DNA of 64,000 nt from Ralstonia sp. ASV6 (GTDB taxonomy: Bacteria; Pseudomonadota; Gammaproteobacteria; Burkholderiales; Burkholderiaceae): assembly GCF_016429285.1 (NCBI RefSeq), contig NZ_JAELUI010000002.1, positions 1-64,000 on the forward strand, given 5' to 3'. Within the stretch, counting starts at the first letter, position 1. Every line of letters begins with the position of its first letter. This document shows positions 33,066-43,487 of the stretch, piece by piece. A program made the position numbers and the translations under genes. Below the pieces are notes generated by a model. The model had not been told where the DNA came from. It ran no database searches and saw only the letters and a program-made list of their open reading frames with translations.

Positions 33066-34619
33066 TCAGCGCAAATGCCGCTGCAACCAAATCGCCCCAG
33101 CACACACCAACGCAACCACCGCCCCCCAGGCGAAAAGGTCTCCCACAGCCAGCAACGTCGCCTGCCGATCAATCTCAGCAGAAATCCGCACCAACTCAAT
33201 CCCCTGCAACGGATGCGGCCACTGCCAGGCAGGTGTGAGCGCACTCACATGCCCCACCAGATCCGTCCGATGCTGCGCCTGCCCCCGTTGCAGCAGCAGC
33301 GTGGCCCCCATCGTCCCGAAGGCCTGCGCCCAGGCCCGCATGATCCCCTTGAACTGATATGCGTGGCCGAAATCCTTGGCCGGCAGATCCACGTACGTCA
33401 GCCCCGCCACCTGAATCACCACAAACATCCCAACCATGCCTTCGATCATGAAGGCCGGCGCCACCGCCGCCACGCCCGCACCCGGCATCGCCACATGCGA
33501 CATCCACAGCAGCGCCGTGGCCATCAGCACAAAGCCGATAGAGATCAGCACGCGCTTGGGCGGCAGTACGTTGGTCAACTGGAAGTTCAGGAAGCCCAGC
33601 ACCACCGTCACCAGCCCCCCCAGGCTGATAAGTTGCGCAGTGGTTTCATAGCGAAACCCCAGGCCGTTCTGTAGCAGGCTCGATGAGAGAAAGCTCCACG
33701 CGCTGGCAAACATGTAATAGATGGCGTAGAAGACCATCCCCATCATGAAGCGGCGTTGCAGCGTGGCACGCAAGTCCACCCACGGCAGCGGGTGCCCGGT
33801 CTGGCGGATGCCGACCCAGATGATGAGCGCCACCACGGCAATGATCGGCACCACCTGCGCGGGCGAGCCATCCGGGTGCACGAAGCGCGCCTGCTGAAAC
33901 CCGTGCAGCGCAATCAGCGCAGCCAGCCCGAACGCAATGGCCGACGGCCAGTCAAGCGAAGCGAAGTCGCCCTTGCGCTCATGCATTTTCGGGTGCGGGT
34001 AGAACGCCGCCACCAGAACGCACACCACCACGGCCACCAGCAACTGTGCAACGAAGGTGGCGCGCCAGCCAAACTGCTCGTTCAGCGCCGCCGACAGGAT
34101 CGGCGACACGCAACTCAGCCCGAAGATGCCGTAGATCATCCCCTTCATCATCGTGCGGCGTTCATGCGCCGGGCTGTGCTGTACAAAGATGCGCGACGTG
34201 GAGAGCATCGGCCCGCCGCCAAACCCCTGCACGGCCCGGCCAACGATCAGCATCGTGCCGCCCTCGGCTGCCGCGCACATCAGCGTGCCGACGATGAACA
34301 CCCCCAGAGACAGCAGCGTGTGCTTGCGGTACGTCATGTGATCGGCCAGCCGGCCCATCACCAGAATCGCCAGGCTGGCCGCTGCCGCATAGGCCGTCAC
34401 AGCCCACAGATACACATCCTGTGACGCCAGCACCCCGCCTTCGATATGCGGCCCCGCAATCGAAAACATCAGGTTGGACATGTAATCCACGCCCGTCGCC
34501 AGGCCGATCACCATGCCCACCATGCGCAACTCCATCCGGCTGCCGACAGTCGACTCAGCAGCCGGGCGACGTGGCGCGGGGGTGGGAGAAACCATGTGGT
34601 CTGTGCTTGGCGTGTTCAT
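33066..34619 (-). CDS. MFS drug-efflux-type transporter (DHA2-like)
   Basis: The start is placed at 34,619; an upstream ATG at 34,661 would cross the shared regulatory region. The 517-aa protein has about 14 hydrophobic segments, with GRLADHMTYRK (cytoplasmic loop 2-3, motif A) and GRAVQGFGGGPM (motif B-like, fourth helix), as in DHA2 exporters. It probably exports a toxic compound or drug by proton antiport. It is divergent from a LysR regulator 64 bp away, which is its likely controller. Confidence 0.85.
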   Translation of the reverse strand: MNTPSTDHMVSPTPAPRRPAAESTVGSRMELRMVGMVIGLATGVDYMSNLMFSIAGPHIEGGVLASQDVYLWAVTAYAAAASLAILVMGRLADHMTYRKHTLLSLGVFIVGTLMCAAAEGGTMLIVGRAVQGFGGGPMLSTSRIFVQHSPAHERRTMMKGMIYGIFGLSCVSPILSAALNEQFGWRATFVAQLLVAVVVCVLVAAFYPHPKMHERKGDFASLDWPSAIAFGLAALIALHGFQQARFVHPDGSPAQVVPIIAVVALIIWVGIRQTGHPLPWVDLRATLQRRFMMGMVFYAIYYMFASAWSFLSSSLLQNGLGFRYETTAQLISLGGLVTVVLGFLNFQLTNVLPPKRVLISIGFVLMATALLWMSHVAMPGAGVAAVAPAFMIEGMVGMFVVIQVAGLTYVDLPAKDFGHAYQFKGIMRAWAQAFGTMGATLLLQRGQAQHRTDLVGHVSALTPAWQWPHPLQGIELVRISAEIDRQATLLAVGDLFAWGAVVALVCAGAIWLQRHLR

Positions 34620-34621
34620 GC

Positions 34622-34665
34622 TGGGATGGTAATTTGCCTGAAAACCGGCGGAAACCGCCATCCCA
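34622..34665. promoter_or_regulatory. inverted repeat in the MFS/LysR divergent promoter
   Basis: TGGGATGG (34,622-34,629) and CCATCCCA (34,658-34,665) form a perfect 8-bp inverted repeat spanning almost the whole 64-bp divergent gap. Such a site suits the LysR product acting on both genes. The 28-nt spacing is wider than a usual single LysR box. Confidence 0.55.
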
Positions 34666-34683
34666 CAAATTCATTGTTCAATT

Positions 34684-35649
34684 ATGCGAACGACGGACTG
34701 GAACGACTGGGACACTTTCTGCACCGTGGCCACCCTTGGCAGCTTCACGCGTGCGGCTGACCGGCTGGGGCTGCCCAAGTCATCGGTCAGCACAGCCGTG
34801 TCACGGCTGGAGGGCAAACTGGGCGTACGCCTGTTCGAGCGTAGTACGCGCCGCCTGCGTCTGACCGATGCCGGCGAGGCCCTGCTGCGCGATGCCGGCC
34901 CATTGTTCCAGCGGCTACGCGAAGTCTCGGAAGATGCGGCGGCGACGTTTCAGTCGCCGGCGGGCACCCTGCGCATTGCCATGCCATATGAATTTGCCGC
35001 TCGACAATTTGCCGAGGTTGTGCTGGAAGTCATGCGCGAGCACACGGGCCTGCGCATCGAGGTGGATGTGGCCCCGCGCCAGATCGACCCGCTTGCCCAG
35101 GGCTACGACATCATGCTGACCGTGCCACGCGGACCGCTGCCCGATTCCGGCCTGGTCGCCCAGCGCGTATTCGACCTGCGGCGCGCGGTGGTGGTCGCCC
35201 CGCAATTGCTGGAGCGCCTGGGCCCGCTCACCCACCCGGATCAGCTGGCCGACTGGCCCTGCCTCGGTGTCTCGAACGAATCCGAATGGCAGTTCCGCAC
35301 GCCCGGCGGCGAGACCATCAACCTGCCGCTGGACTTCCGCATGCGCACCTCCAACAGCGAGTTGCGCATGCAGGCCGCCATTGCCGGCCTGGGTGTCGCG
35401 CGCATCACGTCCGTATTCGCCACCGACCTGATTGCTTCGGGTGCGCTGCAAGAGGTCTTGACCCATTTCCAATCCCCGCCGATGCGGGTGTACGCCGTCT
35501 TCCCGGGCCGCCGCCTGATGCCGGCCAAGGTGAAGGTGTTCATGGACGCCTTGCACCGCCGCATCGAGCGCTCCCGCCAGCATGCCGACGTCCGGCCTAC
35601 CTTCGTTGACGAAACGACACCGCCGTGGCCGCCAGAATCCCTGCTCTGA
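34684..35649 (+). CDS. LysR-family transcriptional regulator
   Basis: The 321-aa protein has the N-terminal winged helix-turn-helix (WDTFCTVATLGSFTRAADRL, then SSVSTAVSRLEGKLGVRLF) and a periplasmic-binding-like effector domain (TLRIAMPYEF to about residue 290). The sequence resembles the CrgA-type LysR subgroup. It is transcribed away from the MFS exporter and probably regulates it in response to an exported compound. Confidence 0.9.
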   Translation: MRTTDWNDWDTFCTVATLGSFTRAADRLGLPKSSVSTAVSRLEGKLGVRLFERSTRRLRLTDAGEALLRDAGPLFQRLREVSEDAAATFQSPAGTLRIAMPYEFAARQFAEVVLEVMREHTGLRIEVDVAPRQIDPLAQGYDIMLTVPRGPLPDSGLVAQRVFDLRRAVVVAPQLLERLGPLTHPDQLADWPCLGVSNESEWQFRTPGGETINLPLDFRMRTSNSELRMQAAIAGLGVARITSVFATDLIASGALQEVLTHFQSPPMRVYAVFPGRRLMPAKVKVFMDALHRRIERSRQHADVRPTFVDETTPPWPPESLL

Positions 35650-35684
35650 TCCCAAGACGCTTTCCTCTAGATACACATACGACG

Positions 35685-36167
35685 ATGCGCCCCTTTGCCC
35701 GCTCCCTCGCCCTTCTCCTGACCATCGGCACGCTTTGCACGACTGCCTGCTCCCGCGCCGAAGACATCGGCAGCGTCAGCACCAATTTCCGCCTCACCGG
35801 CTCCGACAAGATCGTCATCGAGGCTTTTGACGATCCGCTCGTACAGGGGGTCACCTGCTACGTATCGCGGGCCCGCACAGGTGGTATCAAGGGCACGCTG
35901 GGCGTGGCCGAAGACGTGAGCGAGGCTGCCGTGGCCTGCCGGCAGGTCGGCGACATCACCTTCGTCAAGCCGCTGCCCCAGCAGGACGACATGTTCACGC
36001 AGCGCCTGTCGCTCGTCTTCAAGACGCTGCATGTGGTGCGCACGGTCGATCGCAAACGCAACGTACTGGTCTACCTGACCTATTCGGACAAGGTCATTTC
36101 CGGTAGCCCCAAGAACAGCGTGACGGCGGTGCCGATCCCGGCCAGCCAGCCGATTCCAGTCAAGTAA
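35685..36167 (+). CDS. creA: CreA-family periplasmic protein
   Basis: The 160-aa protein has a signal sequence (SLALLLTIGTLCTTAC) and the CreA pattern: IGSVSTNFRLTGSDKIVIEAFDDP, VTCYVSRARTGG, VAEDVSEAAVACRQVG and NVLVYLTYSDKVISGSPKN. The function of CreA is unknown. The start at 35,685 is chosen because it gives the signal peptide. The Cys of TTAC may be a lipidation site, but the preceding residues are not ideal. Confidence 0.85.
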   Translation: MRPFARSLALLLTIGTLCTTACSRAEDIGSVSTNFRLTGSDKIVIEAFDDPLVQGVTCYVSRARTGGIKGTLGVAEDVSEAAVACRQVGDITFVKPLPQQDDMFTQRLSLVFKTLHVVRTVDRKRNVLVYLTYSDKVISGSPKNSVTAVPIPASQPIPVK

Positions 36168-36242
36168 GCGGCCGGAAGCGCCCTGCGCACCGCATTGGTG
36201 CGTCGCAACGTAAGCGTGGTAGCCAAACAACGCCAGCTGGTG

Positions 36243-36310
36243 CATACGTAGGCTTACGTATGGTGCATTGCAATATTTGGTCTATCATAGGGGTATTCCC
36301 TAACCGGGAA
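36243..36310 (+). promoter_or_regulatory. two palindromes upstream of the 58-aa gene
   Basis: CATACGTA and TACGTATG (36,243-36,262, 4-nt spacer) form a perfect inverted repeat. A second, TTCCC-TAACC-GGGAA, lies at 36,296-36,310, just before the gene. The stretch is AT-rich for this genome. These look like operator sites, but no regulator can be named. Confidence 0.45.
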
Positions 36311-36328
36311 ATCCCTAAGAGGCCAATC

Positions 36329-36505
36329 ATGCAAAACACGAACGACCTGAAGCTGACCGACCAACTCGAACGCGAACTCATCGAGCGCGAAATGTCGGAA
36401 GGTATCTACTACTATCGCCGCCCGTCGGGCCACTCGTTCTCGTTCGCCCAGTTCTTCTCGGCAATCGCGAACCTGTTCAGCACGCAACGCACCGCCAAGG
36501 CCTAA
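36329..36505 (+). CDS. hypothetical 58-aa protein
   Basis: The start at 36,329 follows AAGAGG at 8-13 nt upstream. The product is charged in its first half ([23 protein letters not shown]) and amphipathic in the second ([17 protein letters not shown]), so it may associate with the membrane. It is an isolated small gene with its own upstream palindromes. I do not recognise a family. Confidence 0.6.
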   Translation: MQNTNDLKLTDQLERELIEREMSEGIYYYRRPSGHSFSFAQFFSAIANLFSTQRTAKA

Positions 36506-36879
36506 TCCGCCTGAACTGTCGATGGGCATGTGCCCAAGCTAGCTGTAGCGTCGTAGTTGCAATATCAGCAGTACCGTGCGCCGGCCGCATGTTTTCACAT
36601 CAGCCGCCACACCCGCCAGGTCATGACTGCCTGGTGCCAATCGAGGGCCGGATTCCGGCCCTTTGTCATTTCTGCGGTGCCTATTTTGCGCAACCCGTTG
36701 CGTGCCGCGGCATCCTCTTTTCTCCTCTGGGGGGCACCCAACCGCGCTGCGGTTGTCTTCTCTCCCGCCTGTGCTTTACTGAAAAAGCCGCGATCACCCA
36801 TACACAGATACCGCGCGTATTTCCGCTGCATGGAAGGCGCACAGCGGGCACCCGGCGACCATCCCCCAAGGAGACTTCC
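36506..36879 (+). other. 374-bp intergenic stretch, no supported gene
   Basis: Besides the terminator at 36,644, it holds a hairpin CAACCGC-GCT-GCGGTTG (36,739-36,755) followed by a pyrimidine tract. A frame continuous with the iron-sulfur subunit runs back to 36,589 but has no ribosome-binding site and reads unlike protein. The molybdenum hydroxylase promoter is probably in the last 120 bases, with no clear box visible. Confidence 0.5.
36644..36670 (+). terminator. rho-independent terminator
   Basis: AGGGCCGG-ATT-CCGGCCCT forms an 8-bp stem followed by TTGTCATTT. It ends transcription from the 58-aa gene side before the molybdenum hydroxylase operon. Confidence 0.75.
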
Positions 36880-37404
<525 letters not shown>

Positions 37405-37423
37405 CCCCAGCGAGGAGACCACC

Positions 37424-39802
37424 ATGAACGCTCCCGCAGAACCCAACAACCACCTGATCGGCGCGTCCGTCAAGCGCAAGGAAGACTTCCGCTTCCTGAC
37501 CGGCGCCGGACAGTACACCGACGACATCGTCCAGGCCCATCAGTCCTATGCGGTGTTCCTGCGCTCGCCGTATGCGCATGGACGCATCAAGCACATCAAC
37601 GCGGATGCGGCACGCGCGCATCCGGGCGTGCTGGCCGTGCTCACCGGCGACGACCTGGCCGCTGACAAGGTCAACGGCTTGCCCTGCGGTTGGCTGATCC
37701 ACAGCATTGATGGCACGCCGATGAAGGAGCCGCCCCACCCTGTGCTCGCGCAAGGCAAGGTGCGCCACGTGGGCGACCAGGTGGCGCTGGTGGTGGCCGA
37801 ATCGGTGAAGATCGCCAAGGACGCCGTCGAGATGATCGACGTGGAGTACGACGAACTGCCCGCCGTGGTGGACACCACCACCGCAGACACCGCCGGTGCC
37901 GCCGTGCACGACGACGTGCCCGACAACACCTGCTACACCTGGGGCCACGGCGACAAGGCCGCCACTGACGCCGCTTTCGCCAAGGCCGCGCACGTGACGC
38001 AGCTCGATATCGTCAACAACCGGCTGATTCCGAACGCGATCGAGCCACGTGCCGTCAACGCCAGTTACTCGCGCCAGGACGACAGCTACACGCTCTACGT
38101 CGCCAACCAGAACCCGCACGTGGAACGTCTGCTCATGTCGGCGTTCGTACTGGGCCTGACTGAAGCCAAGGTGCGCGTGATTGCGCCGGACGTGGGCGGC
38201 GGGTTCGGCTCGAAGATTTTTCTGTACCCGGAAGACGTGGCGCTCACATGGGCATCGAAAAAGGTTGGCCGGCCGATCAAGTGGACGGCTGAGCGTTCCG
38301 AATCCTTTCTGACCGACGCGCATGGCCGTGACCACGTCACGCATGCCGAACTGGCGATGGATGCGCAAGGCAACTTCCTTGCCATGCGTGTGCACACGAC
38401 CGCCAACATGGGGGCGTACCTATCGACGTTTGCCAGCAGCGTGCCGACCATTCTGTACGCGACGCTGCTGGCCGGGCAGTACAAGACGCCGGCCATCTAT
38501 GCCGAGGTGAAGGCGGTCTTCACCAATACTGCACCGGTTGACGCGTATCGAGGTGCCGGGCGGCCGGAAGCCACGTATGTGGTCGAACGGCTGGTCGAAA
38601 CCGCCGCGCGTGAAATGCAAATCGACCCTGCAGAACTGCGCCGCCGCAACTTCATCCGCACCTTCCCGTACGCCACGCCGGTGGGCCTGACCTATGACAC
38701 CGGCGACTACGAGCCCCTCCTGCAGCGCGCCATCGAACTGGCCGACGTCAAGGGCTTTGCTGCCCGCCGAGACGCATCACGCGCCAAGGGTCGGCTGCGC
38801 GGCATGGGCTACTCCTGCTACATCGAGGCGTGCGGGCTGGCGCCGTCCAATATCGCTGGGGCGCTGGGGGCACGGGCTGGCCTGTTTGAAGCCGGCGAGA
38901 TCCGCGTGCATCCGACGGGCTCCGTCACGGTGTTCACCGGCTCGCACAGCCACGGCCAGGGCCATGAGACGACCTTTGCGCAAGTGGTGGCGGATCGCCT
39001 GGGCGTGCCCATTGAGAACATCGAGATCGTGCACGGCGATACCGGCCGCATCCCCTTCGGCATGGGCACCTATGGCTCGCGCTCGATTGCCGTAGGCGGC
39101 TCGGCCATCATGAAGGCGCTCGACAAGATCGAATCCAAGGCCAAGAAGATCGCCGCGCATCTGCTGGAGGCGTCCGCCGAGGACATCGAGTTCAAGGACG
39201 GCGTCTTCCGCGTGGCCGGCACCGATCGCACCAAGACCTTTGGCGAAGTCGCGCTCACTGCCTACGTGCCGCACAACTACCCGCTCGACAAGCTCGAACC
39301 CGGGCTGGATGAAAACGCCTTCTACGACCCGACCAACTTCACCTACCCAGCCGGCGCGTACATCTGCGAGGTGGAAGTGGACCCCGATACGGGTGAAGTC
39401 CACATCGACCGTTTTGTTGCGGTGGACGACTTCGGCAACATCATCAACCCGATGATCGTCGAGGGGCAGGTGCATGGGGGGCTCGGCCAGGGCATCGGCC
39501 AGGCGCTGCTGGAGCGCTGCGTATATGACGAAACCGGCCAACTGCTGACCGGCTCGTACATGGATTACGCAATGGCCCGCGCCGGCGACTTGCCGAGCTT
39601 TACGGTGGAAACCGCCAAGGGCACACCGTGCACGCACAACCCACTGGGCGTGAAGGGCTGCGGAGAGGCCGGTGCGATCGGCTCACCGCCAGCGCTCATC
39701 AACGCCATCGTCGACGCGCTGGCGCCACTGGGCGTGAAAGACATCCAGATGCCCGCCACGCCCCACCGTGTCTGGCAAACCATTCAAGCGGCCAAGGCCT
39801 AG
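37424..39802 (+). CDS. molybdenum hydroxylase large subunit, form II CoxL-like
   Basis: The 792-aa protein binds the molybdopterin cytosine dinucleotide cofactor. Its active-site loop reads AYRGAGR (374-380), the form II signature; true CO dehydrogenases (form I) have AYxCSFR. The catalytic Glu is in GCGEAGA (about residue 748). So it probably oxidises an aldehyde, purine or N-heterocycle rather than CO. It has a GAGGAG site 20 nt after the small subunit gene. Confidence 0.92.
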   Translation: MNAPAEPNNHLIGASVKRKEDFRFLTGAGQYTDDIVQAHQSYAVFLRSPYAHGRIKHINADAARAHPGVLAVLTGDDLAADKVNGLPCGWLIHSIDGTPMKEPPHPVLAQGKVRHVGDQVALVVAESVKIAKDAVEMIDVEYDELPAVVDTTTADTAGAAVHDDVPDNTCYTWGHGDKAATDAAFAKAAHVTQLDIVNNRLIPNAIEPRAVNASYSRQDDSYTLYVANQNPHVERLLMSAFVLGLTEAKVRVIAPDVGGGFGSKIFLYPEDVALTWASKKVGRPIKWTAERSESFLTDAHGRDHVTHAELAMDAQGNFLAMRVHTTANMGAYLSTFASSVPTILYATLLAGQYKTPAIYAEVKAVFTNTAPVDAYRGAGRPEATYVVERLVETAAREMQIDPAELRRRNFIRTFPYATPVGLTYDTGDYEPLLQRAIELADVKGFAARRDASRAKGRLRGMGYSCYIEACGLAPSNIAGALGARAGLFEAGEIRVHPTGSVTVFTGSHSHGQGHETTFAQVVADRLGVPIENIEIVHGDTGRIPFGMGTYGSRSIAVGGSAIMKALDKIESKAKKIAAHLLEASAEDIEFKDGVFRVAGTDRTKTFGEVALTAYVPHNYPLDKLEPGLDENAFYDPTNFTYPAGAYICEVEVDPDTGEVHIDRFVAVDDFGNIINPMIVEGQVHGGLGQGIGQALLERCVYDETGQLLTGSYMDYAMARAGDLPSFTVETAKGTPCTHNPLGVKGCGEAGAIGSPPALINAIVDALAPLGVKDIQMPATPHRVWQTIQAAKA

Positions 39803-39817
39803 GTAGAGGAGCCCACC

Positions 39818-40624
39818 ATGTACGACTTCGAGTACCAGAAAGCCACCGACGCCCAGACCGCTGTCACCGCCCTGAAGACGCACGCAGACGCCAAGTACCT
39901 CGGCGGCGGGCAGAGCCTGCTGGCGGCGATGAAGCTGCGGCTGGCACAACCCTCCACGCTGGTGGATGTCACGCGCATTCCCGGCATGTTGGGCATCCGT
40001 TCGCAGCCGGGCGTGATCACCATGGGCGCGGCCACGCGCCATGCCGATGTGGCTGAGAGCGACGAGATTCTCCGCATGCTGCCCGCGCTGGCGGAACTCG
40101 CCGGTGGCATCGGCGACAGACAGGTGCGCGCCATGGGTACGCTGGGCGGCTCGCTCGCCAACAACGACCCCGCTGCATGCTACCCAGCTGCCGTGCTGGG
40201 GCTGAATGCCACCGTCGTCACTGAGCGGCGCAACATCGCGGCGGACGACTTCTTCCTCGGCATGTATGAAACAGCGCTGGCTGCGGATGAACTCATCACC
40301 GAGGTGCAGTTTCCCGTGCCGGACCAGGCCGCGTACGTGAAATTCCGCAACCCGGCCTCGCGCTTTGCACTGGTGGGTGTGTTTGTCAGCCGCAAGGGCA
40401 ACAACGTGCGCGTGGCAGTCACAGGAGCGGCGTCGTGCGTATTCCGCTGTACACCGCTGGAGCAGGCACTGGCGGCCAACTTCACCTCGGAGGCGGCGCG
40501 CAAGGTGGTGGTATCGGCTGATGATCTGGTGGGCGATCTGCATGCCTCGCCGGAATATCGGGCGCACCTGATCCCGGTGCTGGCAGCCCGCGCCGTGGAG
40601 CACGCACTGGCCAAACACCACTAA
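39818..40624 (+). CDS. molybdenum hydroxylase FAD-binding subunit (CoxM-like)
   Basis: The 268-aa protein has the FAD-binding motifs of the medium subunit: YLGGGQSLLAAMKLRLA (residues about 27-43) and TLGGSLANNDPA (about 108-119). It takes electrons from the small subunit. The order S-L-M differs from the M-S-L order of classical coxMSL operons. Confidence 0.92.
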   Translation: MYDFEYQKATDAQTAVTALKTHADAKYLGGGQSLLAAMKLRLAQPSTLVDVTRIPGMLGIRSQPGVITMGAATRHADVAESDEILRMLPALAELAGGIGDRQVRAMGTLGGSLANNDPAACYPAAVLGLNATVVTERRNIAADDFFLGMYETALAADELITEVQFPVPDQAAYVKFRNPASRFALVGVFVSRKGNNVRVAVTGAASCVFRCTPLEQALAANFTSEAARKVVVSADDLVGDLHASPEYRAHLIPVLAARAVEHALAKHH

Positions 40625-40632
40625 GGAGCGGC

Positions 40633-41535
40633 ATGCCCGTCGACTCCATCGACGACTGCATCGCGCAATTGCAGGACCAGGGCTATTTCGCCAGCCGTGA
40701 GTTGGCGACAGCCCTGTTCCTCGCGCTGCGCATGCAGCGGCCGCTGTTTCTGGAAGGCGAACCCGGCGTCGGCAAGACCGAACTGGCGAAGGCCGCGGCC
40801 GGGCTGCTCGGCACGACGCTGCTGCGGCTGCAATGCTACGAAGGGCTGGACACCGCCAGCGCCCTCTACGAATGGGACTACCCGCGCCAGATCATGGCGC
40901 TGCGCCTGGCCGAAGCGGCGGGTGAAAAACCCCGTGCCGACACGCTCTACCGAGATGAATTCCTCCTCAAGCGCCCACTATTGCAAGCGCTGCTGCCCGA
41001 CCCCGCGCATCCCAACACGCCCCGCGTCCTGCTGATTGACGAGATCGACCGCGCCGACGAACCGTTCGAGGCGTTCCTGCTGGAGCTGCTGTCCGATTTT
41101 CAGGTGTCGATTCCGGAGTTCGGCACGGTACGCGCACAAGTCATTCCGTTGGTCATCATGACCTCAAACCGCACGCGAGAGGTGCACGACGCGCTCAAGC
41201 GGCGCTGCCTGTATCAATGGATTGGGTATCCGGACAAAGCGCGCGAGTTGCAGATCGTGGCGCAGCGCGCGCCCGAGGCTGCCGCCAGATTGCAGCAGCG
41301 CGCGGTGGACTTCGTGCACCGCCTGCGCGGCATTGATCTGTTCAAAGCCCCCGGCATAGCTGAGGCCATCGACTGGTGCCGTGCACTGGCAGCGCTCAAC
41401 GTGACGGAGTTGGATCCGCAATCGGTGCAGGACACGCTGGGCGTGCTGCTCAAGTACCAAGACGACCTGGCCCGCGTGGATGCGCCGACCATCCAGCAAC
41501 TGCTGGCCGCACCTGCGCTGCCGGAGTCACCATGA
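40633..41535 (+). CDS. MoxR-family AAA ATPase (CoxD-like)
   Basis: The 300-aa protein has Walker A GEPGVGKT (42-49), Walker B LLIDEIDRAD (about residue 134) and sensor-like TSNRTREVHDALKRR. CoxD works with the VWA protein CoxE to insert sulfur or mature the molybdenum/copper site in related enzymes. The stop overlaps the CoxE-like start by ATGA, suggesting 1:1 synthesis. Confidence 0.9.
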   Translation: MPVDSIDDCIAQLQDQGYFASRELATALFLALRMQRPLFLEGEPGVGKTELAKAAAGLLGTTLLRLQCYEGLDTASALYEWDYPRQIMALRLAEAAGEKPRADTLYRDEFLLKRPLLQALLPDPAHPNTPRVLLIDEIDRADEPFEAFLLELLSDFQVSIPEFGTVRAQVIPLVIMTSNRTREVHDALKRRCLYQWIGYPDKARELQIVAQRAPEAAARLQQRAVDFVHRLRGIDLFKAPGIAEAIDWCRALAALNVTELDPQSVQDTLGVLLKYQDDLARVDAPTIQQLLAAPALPESP

Positions 41536-42791
41536 ACACGTTGGCCGCGCCGTTACCGCCTCAGTTGCCCACCCTCGCCCGCAACGTGACGCACTTTGTG
41601 CGCCTGTTGCGCAACGCCGGCATGCCGCTCGCGCCCTCGCGCGCCGTAGATGCCATTGAAGCCATGGGCCATATCGACATTGGCCGCCGAGACGACGTCA
41701 AAGCCGCGCTGACCGCTTTGCTGGTCTCGCACCCGGACGAGCGCACGCTGTTTGATGCCGCATTCAACGTGTTCTGGCGCGACCCGGATTGGGAGGGCAA
41801 GCTGCGCGCCCTGCTGCTGCCGAAGGTGCGTGGCGGCATTCCACCCGCGCGTAGCAACCGCTTGGCTGATGCGCTGCGCGCGCAGCCGTCGACCAACCTG
41901 CCACCCGGCCCCAAGCCCGACGGCGAGCGGCACGACATCGTTGCGCCGATGGCGTTTTCTGCAAACGAAGCGCTGCGCACGCGCGACTTCGACACGCTCA
42001 ACGCCGCCGAGTGGCGCACGCTGCAGCATATGATCCGGCGCCGGCGGGTGCATCTGGCGCAAGAGCGCACACGTCGGCTGAAAGCCGCCTCACGCGGGCG
42101 CCATCCGGACCTGCGCGCGACCGCGCGTCAGGCCGTGCGCGCCGGTGGCGACTGGACAGGCTGGAAGTACCGTCAGCCGGTCGACCGCACGCCCCCGCTC
42201 GTGCTGCTGCTCGACATCTCCGGCTCGATGAGCCGCTATTCGCGCGCGGTGCTGTACTACTGCCACGCGCTGCTGCAATCGCGCGAGCGCATCCAGGCCT
42301 TTCTGTTCGGCACGCGGCTGACGAACGTGTCGCGGCATCTGCGCGAGCGTGATCCGGACATCGCCGTGCAAGCCATCGCGCAGCTCGTGCCGGACTGGTC
42401 CGGCGGCACGCGCATCGGGGCAGCCCTGGCCGAGTTCAACCGCCGCTGGGCGCGCCGCACACTGTCTGGCCGAGCCACCGTGCTCCTCGTGACCGACGGT
42501 CTGGACCACGAACACATCGACCTGCTCGACACCGAGATGGCCCGCCTGGCACGCTTTGCTCACCGTATCGTCTGGCTCAACCCACTGCTGCGCTTTGCTG
42601 GCTTCGAGCCCCGGGCACGCGGCGTGCGGGCCATCCTGCCGCACGTCGACGCGATGGTGCCGGCGCATCATTTCGACAGCCTGGCGGCGCTGGAGCAGGA
42701 ACTGGCGCACGCTCGCCGCGCCCCGTTTCCTCACCCCCTGCGCCCTGAGCGCTCCCCCTCCCCAGCCCTTCCGACCGCACCATGGAACTAG
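41532..42791 (+). CDS. VWA-domain protein (CoxE-like)
   Basis: The 419-aa protein has a C-terminal von Willebrand A domain with a metal-ion site: DISGSMSRYS (about residues 224-233), a Thr in the SGGTRIG loop and TDGLDHEH. The N-terminal half is basic and helical. It is the partner of the MoxR ATPase for enzyme maturation. It overlaps the genes on both sides by a few bases. Confidence 0.9.
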   Translation: MNTLAAPLPPQLPTLARNVTHFVRLLRNAGMPLAPSRAVDAIEAMGHIDIGRRDDVKAALTALLVSHPDERTLFDAAFNVFWRDPDWEGKLRALLLPKVRGGIPPARSNRLADALRAQPSTNLPPGPKPDGERHDIVAPMAFSANEALRTRDFDTLNAAEWRTLQHMIRRRRVHLAQERTRRLKAASRGRHPDLRATARQAVRAGGDWTGWKYRQPVDRTPPLVLLLDISGSMSRYSRAVLYYCHALLQSRERIQAFLFGTRLTNVSRHLRERDPDIAVQAIAQLVPDWSGGTRIGAALAEFNRRWARRTLSGRATVLLVTDGLDHEHIDLLDTEMARLARFAHRIVWLNPLLRFAGFEPRARGVRAILPHVDAMVPAHHFDSLAALEQELAHARRAPFPHPLRPERSPSPALPTAPWN

Positions 42792-43438
42792 CCCAGACCC
42801 ATCTCCTGCCCGTACCCCTGCAGACCGCCTGGGATGCGCTCAACGATCCCGCCGTGCTGCAGCGCTGTATCCCGGGCTGCGAGAGCATCACCGCGGCCGG
42901 CGACAACGCCTACGAGGTCGCGATGACGGCGGCCGTCGGCCCTGTCAAGGCGCGGTTCAAAGGGCGCATGGAGCTCACCGATATGGCGCCGCCGCGCAGC
43001 TACACCCTGCACTTCGACGGCCAGGGCGGCGCCGCAGGTTTCGGCAAAGGCAATGCGCAAGTGGAGCTCGCGCCCGAGGGGCCAACGGTCACGCGGCTGT
43101 CCTACACCGCCAATGCACAGGTGGGCGGCAAGCTCGCGCAGATCGGCTCACGCTTGATTGACGGCGCTGCACGCAAATTGGCTGACGAATTCTTCCAGCG
43201 TTTTGCGGCAGAATTCGGCCCCGCTTCCGATGGCGCGGCCGCGCTCGGCAACCAGCCCGCCGAACATGCCATTCCAGATATTGCCGCCGGCGAACTGAGG
43301 GCACACGGGGCACCACCTGCTGCCGATACGGCGCCGATCATCAGTCCCGCCGTGCAGCCTCGCAATCCGTGGCCGTGGATCATCGTGGCTGCAGTGGCCG
43401 TGGCGGCGGCCTACCTGTTTTTGCACCACGGGGCATAA
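42782..43438 (+). CDS. CoxG-like SRPBCC protein with C-terminal membrane anchor
   Basis: The 218-aa protein has the CoxG/SRPBCC fold (PLQTAWDALNDPAVLQRCIP, AAVGPVKARFKGRM) followed by a Pro-rich linker and a final membrane helix (PWPWIIVAAVAVAAAYLFLH). CoxG anchors CO dehydrogenase to the membrane in Oligotropha; a similar role is inferred here. The start overlaps CoxE by 10 nt. Confidence 0.88.
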   Translation: MELAQTHLLPVPLQTAWDALNDPAVLQRCIPGCESITAAGDNAYEVAMTAAVGPVKARFKGRMELTDMAPPRSYTLHFDGQGGAAGFGKGNAQVELAPEGPTVTRLSYTANAQVGGKLAQIGSRLIDGAARKLADEFFQRFAAEFGPASDGAAALGNQPAEHAIPDIAAGELRAHGAPPAADTAPIISPAVQPRNPWPWIIVAAVAVAAAYLFLHHGA

Positions 43439-43487
43439 TCGGGCATCCCCCGCATTGAATACCGCGCATAAGCGTAGGAAACGCATC

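Noticed and set aside
36589-36879. N-terminal extension of the iron-sulfur subunit
   Set aside because: No ribosome-binding site; it crosses a terminator hairpin; family members start at the MAISLKL position.
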